64,000 nt of DNA, taken from NCBI GenBank assembly GCA_964017195.1, contig OZ024895.1, forward strand, positions 26,329,875-26,393,874, in the 5' to 3' direction. Shown here one piece after another: positions 13,170-22,640 of the stretch (its first letter is position 1; each line of letters opens with the position of its first letter). The position numbers and the translations under genes are program-made. This stretch comes from Siderastrea radians (lineage: Eukaryota > Cnidaria > Anthozoa > Scleractinia > Rhizangiidae). The notes below the pieces were generated by a model that saw nothing but the letters and a program-made list of their open reading frames with translations, did not search any database and was not told the origin of the DNA.

Positions 13170-16100
13170 GATCTCAGGCTAAAAACGCTGTTTTGCTTTT
13201 TGGACAAACTGGTGCACCTTGCTGAAAATTGCTAAAAAGTGTTGCGCCCAGCGCGAAAATGTTAAAACCTGTTGATCTCGAGCTAGGAATACTGTTTTGA
13301 AGAAACTCCTGAATTTTGCTAAACATGGCTAAAACGGAGGGTGCGACATGCGAAAATGACAAAACGTGCTGATCTAGGGCAAAAAACGCTCTTTTCTAAA
13401 AACTTGTGCGCTTTGCTGAAAAGCGCTAAAAAGTGGTGGGCCCAATGCGAAAATAATAAAACGTGCTGATCTCGGACTAATAACGCTGTTTTCCTCTTTG
13501 GAGAAGCTCGTGTACTTTGCTGAAAAGAATTAAAAAGTGGTGCACCCAGCGGAAAAATCACAGTACGTGCTGATCTGGGGCGGAAATGGCTGTTTTGGAC
13601 AAACTGAGGTGCTTTGTTGAAAATTGCTTAAGAGTGGTGCACTCAGTGAGAAAATAAGAAAACGTGCTGCTCTCGGGCTCAGAACTTCTGTTTGGTAAGA
13701 AGTCGTGCACTTTGCCGAAAACGCAACAAAGTGGTGTGGCCAAGTGCGAAAATTACAAAACGTACTGTTCTTGGGTTGAAAGCGCTGTTTTGTACAAACT
13801 CGTGCACTTACAAAAAATCGCTAAAAAGTGGTCCGCCCAGTGCGAAAATGACAAAACCTTCTGATGTCGGGCTAAAAACGCTGTTTTAGACAAACTCGTC
13901 CATTTTGCTGAAAAAAGCTAAAACGTGTTGCACCCAGTGCGACAATAACAAAACCTTCTGATCTCAGGCTGAAAACGCTCTTTTGTAGAAACTCGTGCGC
14001 CTTGCTGAAAAGCGCTAAAAAGTGGTGGACCGAATGCGAAAATGACAAAAGCGTGCTCATCTCCGCCTGAAAACGCTGTTTTGTACAAACTCATGCACTT
14101 TGCTGAAAACGTTAACAAATGGAGTGCCCAGAGCGAAAATGACAAAACATGCTGATCTAGGGCTGAAAACGCTGTTGTGTACAAACTCGTGCACTTTGCT
14201 GGAAATTGCTTATATCTGGTGTGCAGTGTGCGAAAATGATAAAGCGTGCTGATGTCGGACTAATAACGCTATTTTGCTCTTTGGACAAACTCGTGCACTT
14301 TGCTGAAAAGAGTTAAAAAGTGGTGCACCCAGTACAAAAATGACGACAGTACGTGCTGATCTCGGGCTAAAAACGCTGTTTTAAACAAACTTGTGCACTT
14401 TGCTAAACATGGCTAAAAAGTAGTCAGCACAGTGCAAAAATGACAAAACGTGCTGATCTCGTTCTTAAAACGGGGTTTTGTACAAACTCGTGCACAATGC
14501 CGAAAATTGCTTAAAAGTGGTGCGCCCAGTGCGAAAATGAAAAAATGTGCTGATTTCGGCCTGAAAACGCTGTTTTGGACAAACTGAAGCTCTTTGGTGA
14601 AAATCGCTAAAAAGTGGTGGCACAATGCGAAAATGACAAAAGTGTGCTTATCTTGGGCTGAAAACGCTGTTTTGTACAAACTCATGCGCTTTGCTGAAAA
14701 CGTTAAGAAGTGGTGTGCCCAGAGTGAAAATGACAAAACATGCTGATCTAGGGATGAAAACGCTGTTCTGTACAATCTCGTGCACTTTGCTGAAAATCGA
14801 AAATAAGTGGTGTGCACAGTGGGAAAATGATAAAACGTGCTGATCTCGGGCTAATAACGCTGGTTTGCTCTTTGGACAAACTCGTGCACTTTGCTGAAAA
14901 GAGTTAATAAGCGGTGCACCCAGTGCAAAAATGATAACACGTGCTGATCTGGGGCTGAAAAAAAACTGTTTTGGACAAACTGAGATACTCACTTTGCTGA
15001 AAAGAGTTAAAAAGTGGTGCACCCAGTGCAAATATGACAGTACGTGCTGCTCTCCGGCTGAAAACGCTGTTTTGTACAAACTCGTGCACTTTGCTGAAAA
15101 GTGCAAAAAAGTTGCACCACCAGTGCGAAAATGAAAAAACGTGCTGATCTTTGGCTGAAAACCCTTTTTTGTACAATGTCGTGCACTTTGTTGAAAGTCG
15201 CTTAAAGTGGTGCCCCGGTGGGAAAATATCAAAACGACCTGATCTGCGACTGAAAACGCTGTTTCGCACAAACTCGTGCACTTTGCTTAAAATGGCTAAG
15301 AAGTAGTACGCCTAGTGCGAAAATGACAAAACGTTTCAATCTCGGGCTGAAAACGTCTGTTTCGTACAAACTCGTGCACTTTGCTGAAAACGCTAAAGCA
15401 TGCTGAAAATGACAAAACATGCTGATCTCAGGCTGAAAACGCTGTTTTGTACAAACTCGTAAACTTTGCTGAAAACGCTAAAAAGTCGTATACTAAGTGT
15501 AAAACTAGCAAAACGTGCTCAACTCGGGCTGAAAACGCTGTTTTGTACAAACTCGTGCACTTTGTTGAAAGTCGCTAAAAAATAGTGCGCCCAGTCCAAA
15601 AATGAGAACACACGCTGATCTCGTTCTGAAAACGTTGGTTTGTACAAACTCGTCCACTTCGCTGAAAATCACTAAAAATTGGTGTGCCTAGTGCCAAAAT
15701 GACAAAAGGTGCTGATCTCGAACTAAAAATAATGCTTTGTACAAACTCGTGCACTTCGCTAACAATGGCTAAAACGAAGTGCACCTAGAGCCAAAATGAC
15801 AAAACGTAATAATCTCGGGCTGAAAACTTCTGTTTCGTACAAACTCGTGCACTTTGCTGAAAACGCTGAAACGTGGTGTACCCAATGCGAAAATGAGAAA
15901 ATATGCTGATCTACGGCTGAAAACGCTGTATTGTAGAAACTGGTGTGCTTTGCTGAAAAGTGCCAAAAAGTGGTACGCCCAGTGCGAAAATGACAAAACG
16001 TGCTGATTTTCGAATGAAAACCGTTTTGTACAAACTCGTGCACTTTGTTGAAAGTCGCTAAAAAGTGGTGCGCCCAGTGGGAAAATGACAAAACTTGCTG

Positions 16101-16254
16101 ATCTTATGATGAAACGACTGTTTTGAAAAACTCGTGCACTTCGCTGAAAATCACTAAAAAGCGGTTTGCCCAGTGCAAAAATGACAAAACGTTCTGATCT
16201 TGGGCTGAAAACGCTAAAAAGTGGGGTGCCCAGTGCAAAAATGACAAGACATTC
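13170..16254. repeat. Diverged portion of satellite array 1
   Basis: Here monomers differ from each other at many positions, with variants such as AAACGTCTGTTTCGTAC and GCTAAACATGGCTAAAA, and no long near-identical blocks. The array is older or less homogenised next to the unit boundary than in its interior, the pattern expected when unequal crossing-over homogenises array centres. Confidence 0.8.
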
Positions 16255-16558
16255 AGGGCGACTTTCTACATATGGATAGTCATCTGTGTTGTACAAAACA
16301 TGGCCGAAAAGCTGCAAATTTTCTGGAAACTCAAAAAGTAGACGGTGACAAAGGTAGATTGATGTGCGGTCCTCTACCGTAAATGGCTTTTTTCGTAGGG
16401 ATTTTTTTAAACTGTGCAAAATCTGATCATAGATTTCTGCTAACTTTTTTGTTTGGCTTTGGGAACACTGTCCTCATTGAGTTTATAAAATAAAAATTTG
16501 AGTCACCGTGCTCAATTAGGACAAAACGACAATTTATTTCTCTAAACAACTCAGTTTT
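16255..16558. repeat. Truncated copy of the start of the long unit
   Basis: About 300 bases starting ACTTTCTACATATG match the first 300 bases of unit A (17185 onwards) and unit B (38704 onwards) with a few percent difference. The copy stops at AACAACTCAGTTTTTA, where units A and B continue CATAAAAACCTACC. At that point this copy returns to satellite. A minus-strand open frame runs through all three copies, but the differences between copies mostly change amino acids, so I do not call a gene. Confidence 0.85.
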
Positions 16559-17182
16559 TAAGTGGTGTGATACAAACTCGTGCGCTTTGCTCAAAAGCGC
16601 TAAAAAAGTGGTGCGCCCACGTAAAAACGTGGTGATTTTGGGCTAAACAGTCTGTTTTTAAAGTAGTGCGCTAAGTGCAAAAATGACAAAACGTTCTGTT
16701 CTCGGGCTGAAAACGTCTGTTTCGTACAAACTCGTGCACTTTGCTAAAAATGACTTAAAAAGTAGTGCGCCCTGTGCGAAAATGACAAAACGTTCTGATC
16801 TTGGACTGAAAACTTCTGTTTTGTACAAACTCGTGCACTTTGCTGAAAACGCTAAAAGGTGGTGTGCCCAGTGCGAAAATGACAAAACGTTCTGATCTCG
16901 GGCTGAAAACGCTGTTTTGTACGAACTCGTGCACTTTGCTTGAAGATCACTAAAAAGTGGTACGCCCAGTGCGAAAATGACAAAACGTGCTGATTTTAGC
17001 CTGAGAACACTGCTTTGTACAAACTCGTGCACTTCGCTGAAAATCGCTAAAAAGCGGTTCGCCCAGTGCAAAAATGACAAAACGTTCTGATCTCGGGCTG
17101 AAAACGTCTGTTTCGTACAAACTCCTGCACTTTGCTGAAAATGCTAAAAAGTGGTGTGCCCAGTGCGGAAATGACAAGACAT
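16559..17182. repeat. Short satellite island
   Basis: About six diverged monomers of the same satellite separate the truncated unit start from unit A. The first is irregular (AAGTGGTGTGATACAAACTCG), marking a rearranged junction. Confidence 0.85.
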
Positions 17183-17653
17183 TCTGGGCGACTTTCTACA
17201 TATGTATAGTCATCTGTGCTGTACAAAACATGGCCGAAAAGCTTCAAATTTTCTGGAACCTCAAAAAGTAGACGGTGACAAAGGTAGATTGATGTGCGGT
17301 CCTCTACCCTAAATGGCTTTTTTCGTAGGGATTCTTTTAAATTGTGCAAAATCTGATCATAGATTTTTGCTAACTTTTTTGTTTGGCTTTGAGAACACTG
17401 TCCTCATTGAGTTTATACAATAAAAATGGGGGTCACCGTGCTCAATTAGGACCAAACGACCATTTATTTCTCTAAACAACTCAGTTTTCATAAAAACCTA
17501 CCAAGTTCCGAAAGTGTCCGCGCTCGCTGCGCGCTAATCACGGGTAAATGATGCGCAGAAAGGATGCGCAATGCAATTAAATGGAATCACCTTAAATGTC
17601 GGGACACCTTATCTTCAGTAACCTGATCTCCCATTCGCACTAGGTCACCAACT

Positions 17654-17845
17654 CTACTTGAAAATCAAACACGACGCCTTGGTCTCGCTGCTCTTGGTAC
17701 TACTTTTGAAAGGTTGAACGGTCTTTGGCCGACGTGGCTTCGAGCTGATCTTTTTGTTCAACTTGTGAGGAAAGTAACTTTTTTGTGTTCCGAGATACCA
17801 AAATTCTAAGCATGATATTTGCAGACCACGAAATAACTGCAGCAC
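17654..17845 (-). CDS. Small basic open frame, unrecognised
   Basis: A 63-codon frame, also open in unit B at 39165-39356 with only small changes. The predicted peptide has a Leu/Phe-rich start and a Lys/Arg/Ser-rich second half (KKISSKPRRPKTVQPFK). I do not recognise it. It may be a remnant of a larger minus-strand gene of the unit or a chance frame; conservation between two young duplicates is weak evidence for function. Confidence 0.2.
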   Translation of the reverse strand: MLQLFRGLQISCLEFWYLGTQKSYFPHKLNKKISSKPRRPKTVQPFKSSTKSSETKASCLIFK

Positions 17846-17968
17846 CTAATTCTGGCTAAGGACGTTTACTTGATGGGTGTCCTCTTCGATCAATGTGTCT
17901 AACCACTGAAGAAAATCACAAATACAATGCTCCGCCTTGGAGCATAAGGTCTAACATGATTCCCCCTT

Positions 17969-18337
17969 TCAGTTATCACTAGATTGGGAATATAATCTTG
18001 ACGTTGCATGGTTTCCGTGACGTGAAGTGGCAGTGGTCTGTCCCCATTCTCTTCCTCTTCCTCTTTTCCTTCGTTCGCCTTGAGTGTCTGAAGTTAAGCG
18101 GCTTCTCCAACGTTTGGCTGGTGTTTCACTTTTTCTCCTTCTTCTACTCTTGGATCTCTTGAAGATTAGTAGCTCGTTGTAGAAATCAGCGATAGGTCTG
18201 GGCATTGACGTAGTGTTGACAGAATGGACACATAAAATCAGATGGCGAGTTCTAGGGGACGACCTCAATTCCATAAGGAACAAAGAGGATAAGTAAGTAA
18301 ATAAGTCAGTAAGTAAGCAAGTAAGTAAGTTTACCAT
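17969..18337 (-). CDS. Open frame with Arg/Lys-rich C-terminus, likely decayed
   Basis: A 122-codon frame on the minus strand. The first part is hydrophobic because it reads through an AAGT microsatellite. The middle and end have an IADFYNELLIF segment followed by a strongly basic stretch (KRSKSRRRRKSETPAKRWR). In unit B the matching region has small deletions that break the frame, leaving only 39410-39601 open. I do not recognise the product. The basic stretch would suit a nucleic-acid-binding or nuclear protein, but that is inference. Confidence 0.25.
   Translation of the reverse strand: MVNLLTCLLTDLFTYLSSLFLMELRSSPRTRHLILCVHSVNTTSMPRPIADFYNELLIFKRSKSRRRRKSETPAKRWRSRLTSDTQGERRKRGRGREWGQTTATSRHGNHATSRLYSQSSDN
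18290..18331. repeat. (AAGT)n microsatellite
   Basis: Imperfect AAGT/AAAT tetranucleotide run (TAAGTAAGTAAATAAG and similar). It is shared with unit B at about 39783-39822, with small differences. Confidence 0.85.
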
Positions 18338-18599
18338 CCAACTGTATTAGTTATTGTACAGAAGGCGCGCAAAAAGAGTACAAAAATCCCAAAATATTGT
18401 ACAGTTGAGTTGGATAATAAATCTCTTACTCGCTGTTTGCAAACACACCTCTGGTAATCACCAGGGGTTCAGTACCACACTCGGGATCTTTTTTGTTTTA
18501 TTTCAAGGACTCTGTTGCCCCGGTTTTAATTTGTGCGATGGAGAGTTGACACCTTCAAATTGCTCCCTCCCTTTCAAAGCATCAGCCAAACGTTGTAGG

Positions 18600-18880
18600 A
18601 GCTCACACTCGCACAACCCACCACAAAGCCACTCCCCCGCCCGCAATGCCCCTCCTTAGAAATTATAGAAAAGTCAAGGGTGAAATACCGCTGGTCCTCG
18701 TCAGCTATGCGAGTGTCCAACACACGATTGATGGCTCATTGCATCTTTTGTCGGTAGTTACTGGATGAAGACAGTCCACAAAATTGCCCGTTTGACGCAA
18801 TTGTGTTTAAATGCCGTTCCACATCAGGTTGAACGTCAACTTCGAACGCTTACTCTGCATTAGGATCAATACAACTACCG
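18600..18880 (-). pseudogene. Decayed minus-strand coding relic
   Basis: Reading the minus strand from about 18880 to 18600 gives protein-like stretches such as DVERHLNTIASNGQFCG and LDTRIADEDQRYFTLDF in one frame, broken by in-frame stops. Unit B lacks about 14 bases in the middle of it (near 40255), which shifts the frame. I cannot assign a family. The sequence looks like a gene that decayed before and after the unit duplicated, not like random sequence. Confidence 0.3.
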
Positions 18881-19060
18881 CTGTATAAAAAGAGGTGCTC
18901 TTATCATCAAGAGTCATCCTCTTCTTGTTCTAGTAGCAAAGACAGGACGTCTTACGTGACACACTACTAAGATCTGCTTCCTCTGCCGGATCTATTATCT
19001 GGCTCAGGTCACTGAGAAAAAAGACCCAGAGAGCCAAAGCACCTCTTTTTATACAGTCAA
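18880..19060. promoter_or_regulatory. Facing pair of TATA-like elements in an inverted repeat
   Basis: The motif TGTATAAAAAGAGGTGCT occurs on the plus strand at about 18884-18901 and again on the minus strand at about 19037-19054, facing inward about 135 bases apart. The pair is kept in unit B (about 40360-40378 and 40517-40534), with one added A in the plus copy. Each looks like a core-promoter TATA box. The arrangement could drive overlapping opposing transcripts or fold into a hairpin. Function is inferred from the motif only. Confidence 0.45.
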
Positions 19061-19066
19061 CTCAGG

Positions 19067-19312
19067 TTACTTGGTTTCCTGGGAAAGGGTACAAAAGAGG
19101 GGGTCCTCCTTACCCTTTTTCTTTTCTTTCGTTTTTTCTTTAACTTTGCGGTATAGCAGTATAAAGACAATTAAGGGGACACCAGTCAAAGGGTAGTTTA
19201 CTCCAGCCAAGATGGCATAAGGTTTCAGTGTGGGTCTGCATGATTTAAGTAGGTTTAGTAATCGAAAGGGGTACAGGATTTTGGAAGTGGCAACGGAGCA
19301 AGAGACGACCAT
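19067..19312 (-). CDS. Putative small single-pass membrane protein
   Basis: An 81-codon frame starting at an ATG in a reasonable context (TCAATCATGG). The predicted peptide has a hydrophobic stretch around residues 41-56 (LTGVPLIVFILLY is its core) followed by a Lys/Glu-rich tail (KVKEKTKEKKKGKE), as in a membrane anchor with a charged cytosolic tail. I do not recognise a family. In unit B a deletion junction at about 40758 removes the start codon and fuses the remaining frame to other sequence. A 1.67 kb transposon lies just upstream of the start in unit A, so the ancestral promoter has been displaced. Confidence 0.35.
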   Translation of the reverse strand: MVVSCSVATSKILYPFRLLNLLKSCRPTLKPYAILAGVNYPLTGVPLIVFILLYRKVKEKTKEKKKGKEDPLFCTLSQETK

Positions 19313-19358
19313 GATTGAAAGGAAAGAGGTGAAAGATGCTTGGAGAGGGGGACATGGG

Positions 19359-19530
19359 GATTTGCGGTGTTGCGGTGCCGCTAATTTTTTTGGTGCGGTG
19401 TTGCGGTGAATAAAATCCCATCTCGCGGTGTTGCGGTGATCTCAAATCGTACGGTGTGCGGTGTTTTTGATTTTAAACCTGCGATGTTCGGTGAAAAAAA
19501 ATTTCTTGCGGACCCTTTGCGGTGTTGTGG
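19359..19530 (+). repeat. Subterminal GCGGTG repeats, left end
   Basis: Repeated GCGGTGTTGCGGTG and degenerate forms (GCGGTGTGCGGTG, GCGATGTTCGGTG, GCGGTGTTGTGG) separated by AT-rich spacers. Such subterminal arrays are usual transposase-binding regions in non-autonomous DNA transposons; binding here is inferred. Confidence 0.7.
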
Positions 19531-20919
19531 TTTATTATTTGACACATTTCACCGACCTACCCTTGTCGAGTAACTGGTAAAAACTGTTTATATTCGTCAA
19601 ACCGTCGATTATCACCCTTTTTTGGAAACAAAGGTGGTATCAAATCTGTGTCAAACAGTGAATGCCAGGCCATTTCCGTTTTCATTTATAAGTAACTTGA
19701 CCTTTGCTACGCGGACTGTCTGGGATCCTGTCAGCCTCCTTGTGTTTCACGGCGCGTGGTCAAATGGCTGCAACATGGAAGAGGTCGAAGAGGTCATTGA
19801 GCCTACAACAGAGTGCATAATCGACTGTGTCGCTTTTTTATGAAGAGGGAAAGGGGGGGGGGACTACCGGCAGAAAAACAAATTTAGGTGTCGGATCGAC
19901 AGAAGTGAAAAGTGCCTGACGAAGCTCAGAGAATCTATTTGGTAAGTTCGTAACACGCTACCTTGCATTCTTTGTATCTGCACGACTGAAAATAGAGTTC
20001 TTAGAGTTCTTAGGAGAAATAGGCAGCTCAACCACCTTTCTGCTAGGCGCAAGGTCACACTTTGGAAGAGCCATCCGACTCAACAATCGCCTCCTGTCCT
20101 AAGTGACTATCGCTAGTTATACAATGTAGTATATATTACGCGTGCTGTGATTGGTCGTTGCCCAAGTTTTATTAGAGTACAGGCACATGGATGCCGTGAT
20201 GGGAAACTTGTTTTATTTGTTTTGTCGAACATGGCGCGCGGTTTTGAAAAAGTTTGCGAGATTATTTCGGATCATAAAGCAAGTGAAGGGCCCGAAAAAT
20301 GTTTAGCAGGAGCTGTTTACAAGTAGGAAAAACGGAGAAACCAATACAAAAAGAGTTCTTGACGGCTTGAAAATACCTTAACTGGAAGAAATCTTCACAG
20401 CAGTGACAACTTGTGTCATCGCTACGAGAGTGTCGCAGTTGATACATGAATTCGGGAAGAAAGCCAAGTGAAGGCGTTGAGAAGCCTTTCGGAGAAACTG
20501 TATACAAGTAAGATAAAGAAGAAAAGAAGAAGCAGAGACGCCGCCTATTTGTTTAATAGACGATAAAGGAGCGCTATCATCCCAGAAAACATTAAAACGC
20601 GAAATTATAAAGCAAGTGAGCTCGTGGCAACCACGAGCGCGCTGGTCAGCGGGAACGTTAACTGTTCATCTTTGTAGTCGTGTACATACGATCGAAAAAA
20701 TGTTGGCTACAGCAAGAATGCAGACATCATCAGTATCCGTGTGATTTACGTGCAGACCACAAGGTGAAAACAGTATGGCTTTGTGATTTGTATCTGTTGA
20801 GTGAAAAATTGTTGAGGTAACAACATTTGTTTAAATTAAAAATATTACATCACGTGAGGACGTTTTCCCTTTTCCAAGAAGCTTTTTAGATCATTTAAAT
20901 CGTAGGACAAAAATTGAAT

Positions 20920-20998
20920 TGCGGTGTCGGTGTTTCGTCAACTTTTTTGCGGTGATGCGGTGTTCGTTATATTTTTTCTGCGGTGTTGCGGTGTTGAC
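20920..20998 (+). repeat. Subterminal GCGGTG repeats, right end
   Basis: GCGGTGTCGGTG, GCGGTGATGCGGTG and GCGGTGTTGCGGTGTTG lie just inside the right terminal repeat, in the same direction as at the left end rather than inverted. Confidence 0.7.
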
Positions 20999-21024
20999 AG
21001 TCCCCCAATGTCCCCCTCCTTGGA

Positions 21025-21656
21025 TGGAGGATGTGTTGAGAGTTCGTGCACACCTATTACTGAAATTGAATAGAGATGGTGCAAATCACTTTATCATCTG
21101 CTACTGTGCCGTCATGGCCGACGACGAAACCTGTTGAGAAAGAGAAGACAAAAAGAGAGGGCTTCACTTATCAAACGTCTGGTTATTTTTGACGTATTTC
21201 AAGAAACGAAGAATGTCTCTGCGCTTTTTCTTCCTAAGTACTGACGGGTTCTGTTTTCATAAAGTAATCATGTCTGTTGATAACGGAAATGATGCTACCC
21301 TATTCTTTTGATAATAAAAAAGAGTTAGGTTTCAAGATTTGAAAGACATAACTTCCAAGGGGATGGTTCTTGAGTCACTTTTGAGTGGCATGGTCCACGA
21401 ATAGATAGATACTCCATGCACTAACATTTGACGTGCAATAGGAGTGATTTTTTTGCTTGGAGAATGTGCAGGACCTATGACTACTTCTACTTGTATCCCA
21501 AGTTTCTCAGTCAAAAGATTCACGCTCTGGCACCTCCCGTGTAGTGCGTACATAAAGGCTGATCATTACAAAAGTCTATGACCATATTTGGGCATAGAGA
21601 GTGGTAGATAGTGAGCGTCAACGCTCTACTCTTTAACTGTTAGCTAGCAGTCAAGT
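21025..21656 (-). pseudogene. Unrecognised minus-strand coding relic
   Basis: A 73-codon frame (21332-21553) contains a protein-like stretch (LTEKLGIQVEVVIGPAHSP, then IYSWTMPLKS). In unit B the same frame is cut right after VEVVIGPA by the deletion junction at about 40758. Before the 1.67 kb transposon inserted, this region was contiguous with the small membrane-protein frame at 19067-19312. I do not recognise a family. Confidence 0.3.
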
Positions 21657-21941
21657 CCTGGGGGTGCAGTGGTGTAGTGGTTAATGTGTTGGAGTTCTTG
21701 TCTGTTCGAGCCAGTCCATGAATTCGTGTTCTTTCCTTAAACAAGGAACTTAACCCACATTGTCTCTCTTTATCCAGGTGTATGAAATGGCCACCAGCGA
21801 CACACTGGTAGGGGTAACCCTGTGATGGACTAACATCCCATCCAGGGAGAACTAGCAATACTCTGAGTTCCTCTATGCTAGAGAAACCCGGTTAAGGTCC
21901 GGCCGTGTAAGCTCCCTTGGCTAGTGTGCGTCTTAAAGTAC
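21657..21941 (+). mobile_element. tRNA-derived SINE with LINE-like 3' core
   Basis: Begins with a tRNA-like head (GTGGTGTAGTGGTTAATG, a polymerase III A-box-like motif; GTTCGAGCC, a B-box-like motif). It continues with the CCCTGTGATGGACTAGCATC and TCCATCCAGGGAG core typical of SINEs sharing an L2-type LINE tail. It is flanked by an imperfect 13-bp duplication, CTAGCAGTCAAGT at 21644-21656 and CTAGCAGACAAGT at 21942-21954. It resembles a SINE family I associate with coral genomes. It would have been mobilised by a LINE reverse transcriptase supplied in trans. Confidence 0.85.
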
Positions 21942-21954
21942 CTAGCAGACAAGT

Positions 21955-22640
21955 GCGCCAAAGGACGACTTCTTTGAGACACGGTGATGGTTCTCCTACC
22001 CGTTATCCAAATTGTCCAAGGAAAACACACTCGTCCTGCCACTATGCCTTTTGAAATCAAAGTCAAAACAAACAAGAAAATTCAGGTGTGGTCATGCGTC
22101 TGACAAGCGAATCTCGCTAGTAGTAAGGTACTTTCTCCTATGTGCGCTACCCTTACTTTGATGCGCGAGTTATGATTGGCGACGCAAGATACCACGTGAC
22201 ACAGGGAAGGGATGTCATTGGTGAAGAAGGTTGTTGACGTGATACCGGAACTAAAAATTCGCAAATGACGTCACATTTTGATGTTGAATAAAGATGAACT
22301 ATCAATGAAATTTTTGACGGCTCTCAATCAAAAATCACCTTAGCAACCTACATACAGAGCGCCAGCGTATGCGTGCTCCACCATCTATGAAGTTCATTTG
22401 TTGTGTCTCCCTTATTCGACTAATCAGGAGACTGAAATCTTGTACGTCAATGTCCTAGCCATGTCCTAACATGAAATGTGGGGATTAAAGACGTGATGTA
22501 GCTAGAAGAGATAAAGAATGCGTAACACTTCTTGTTGGGTCCTGGTGTCTTGGTTTTCCTTACACAGGATGGTCACAGGGATGTCCATGTGCAGATGAAA
22601 GGAAGACCTACAAAGATCTTGGCTAAAAGATGACGCATAC
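21955..22640. other. Unassigned unit backbone
   Basis: Colinear with 41176-41858 in unit B, apart from about 35 bases near 22255 absent there. I see no convincing gene, repeat or RNA. Short open frames occur on the minus strand but have no recognisable content. Confidence 0.5.

Larger units (their letters stand above)
1..16254. repeat. Satellite array 1, 96-97 bp monomer
   Basis: Tandem array of about 165 monomers of 96-97 bp. Each begins near GCTGTTTTGTACAAACTCG, continues with a CACTTTGCTGAAAA block, a GTGGTGYGCCCAGTG block and an AAAATGACAAAACGTGCTG block, and ends CTCGGGCTGAAAAC. Monomer starts can be followed directly at 756, 853 and 949. One variant class carries a short insertion (TTTTGCTCTTTGGACAAAC). 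Bases 1 to about 12800 consist of recently amplified higher-order blocks; 13170-16254 is more diverged, single-monomer-level satellite. Many long open frames cross the array on the minus strand (up to 434 codons), but they arise from the low stop content of the monomer and have no gene structure, so no genes are called here. Confidence 0.95.
19345..21018. mobile_element. 1.67 kb non-autonomous DNA transposon, copy in unit A
   Basis: Bounded by perfect 11-bp terminal inverted repeats GAGGGGGACAT and flanked by the perfect 6-bp duplication CTTGGA (19339-19344 and 21019-21024). The first 200 bases and last 90 bases are packed with GCGGTGTTGCGGTG-type repeats, in the same orientation at both ends. 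The interior contains no recognisable transposase; open frames are at most 81 codons. A near-identical inverted copy lies at 55930-57602. A 6-bp duplication is described for Dada elements and some hAT families, but the ends do not let me choose. It is presumably mobilised by a transposase encoded elsewhere. Confidence 0.88.

Noticed and set aside
1..16254. CRISPR array
   Set aside because: Repeats are 96-97 bp, contiguous and diverge along their whole length; there are no unique spacers and no cas genes, and the sequence is eukaryotic.
1..16254. CENP-B box in the satellite
   Set aside because: I looked for the TTCG....A..CGGG pattern on both strands of the consensus monomer. The closest stretch (TTTTCGCACTGGGCG on the minus strand) lacks the required A and CGGG.
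20262..20507. 81-codon frame inside the 1.67 kb transposon as a transposase
   Set aside because: It is far too short, has no DDE or zinc-finger pattern, and reads through non-conserved interior sequence. The element is called non-autonomous.
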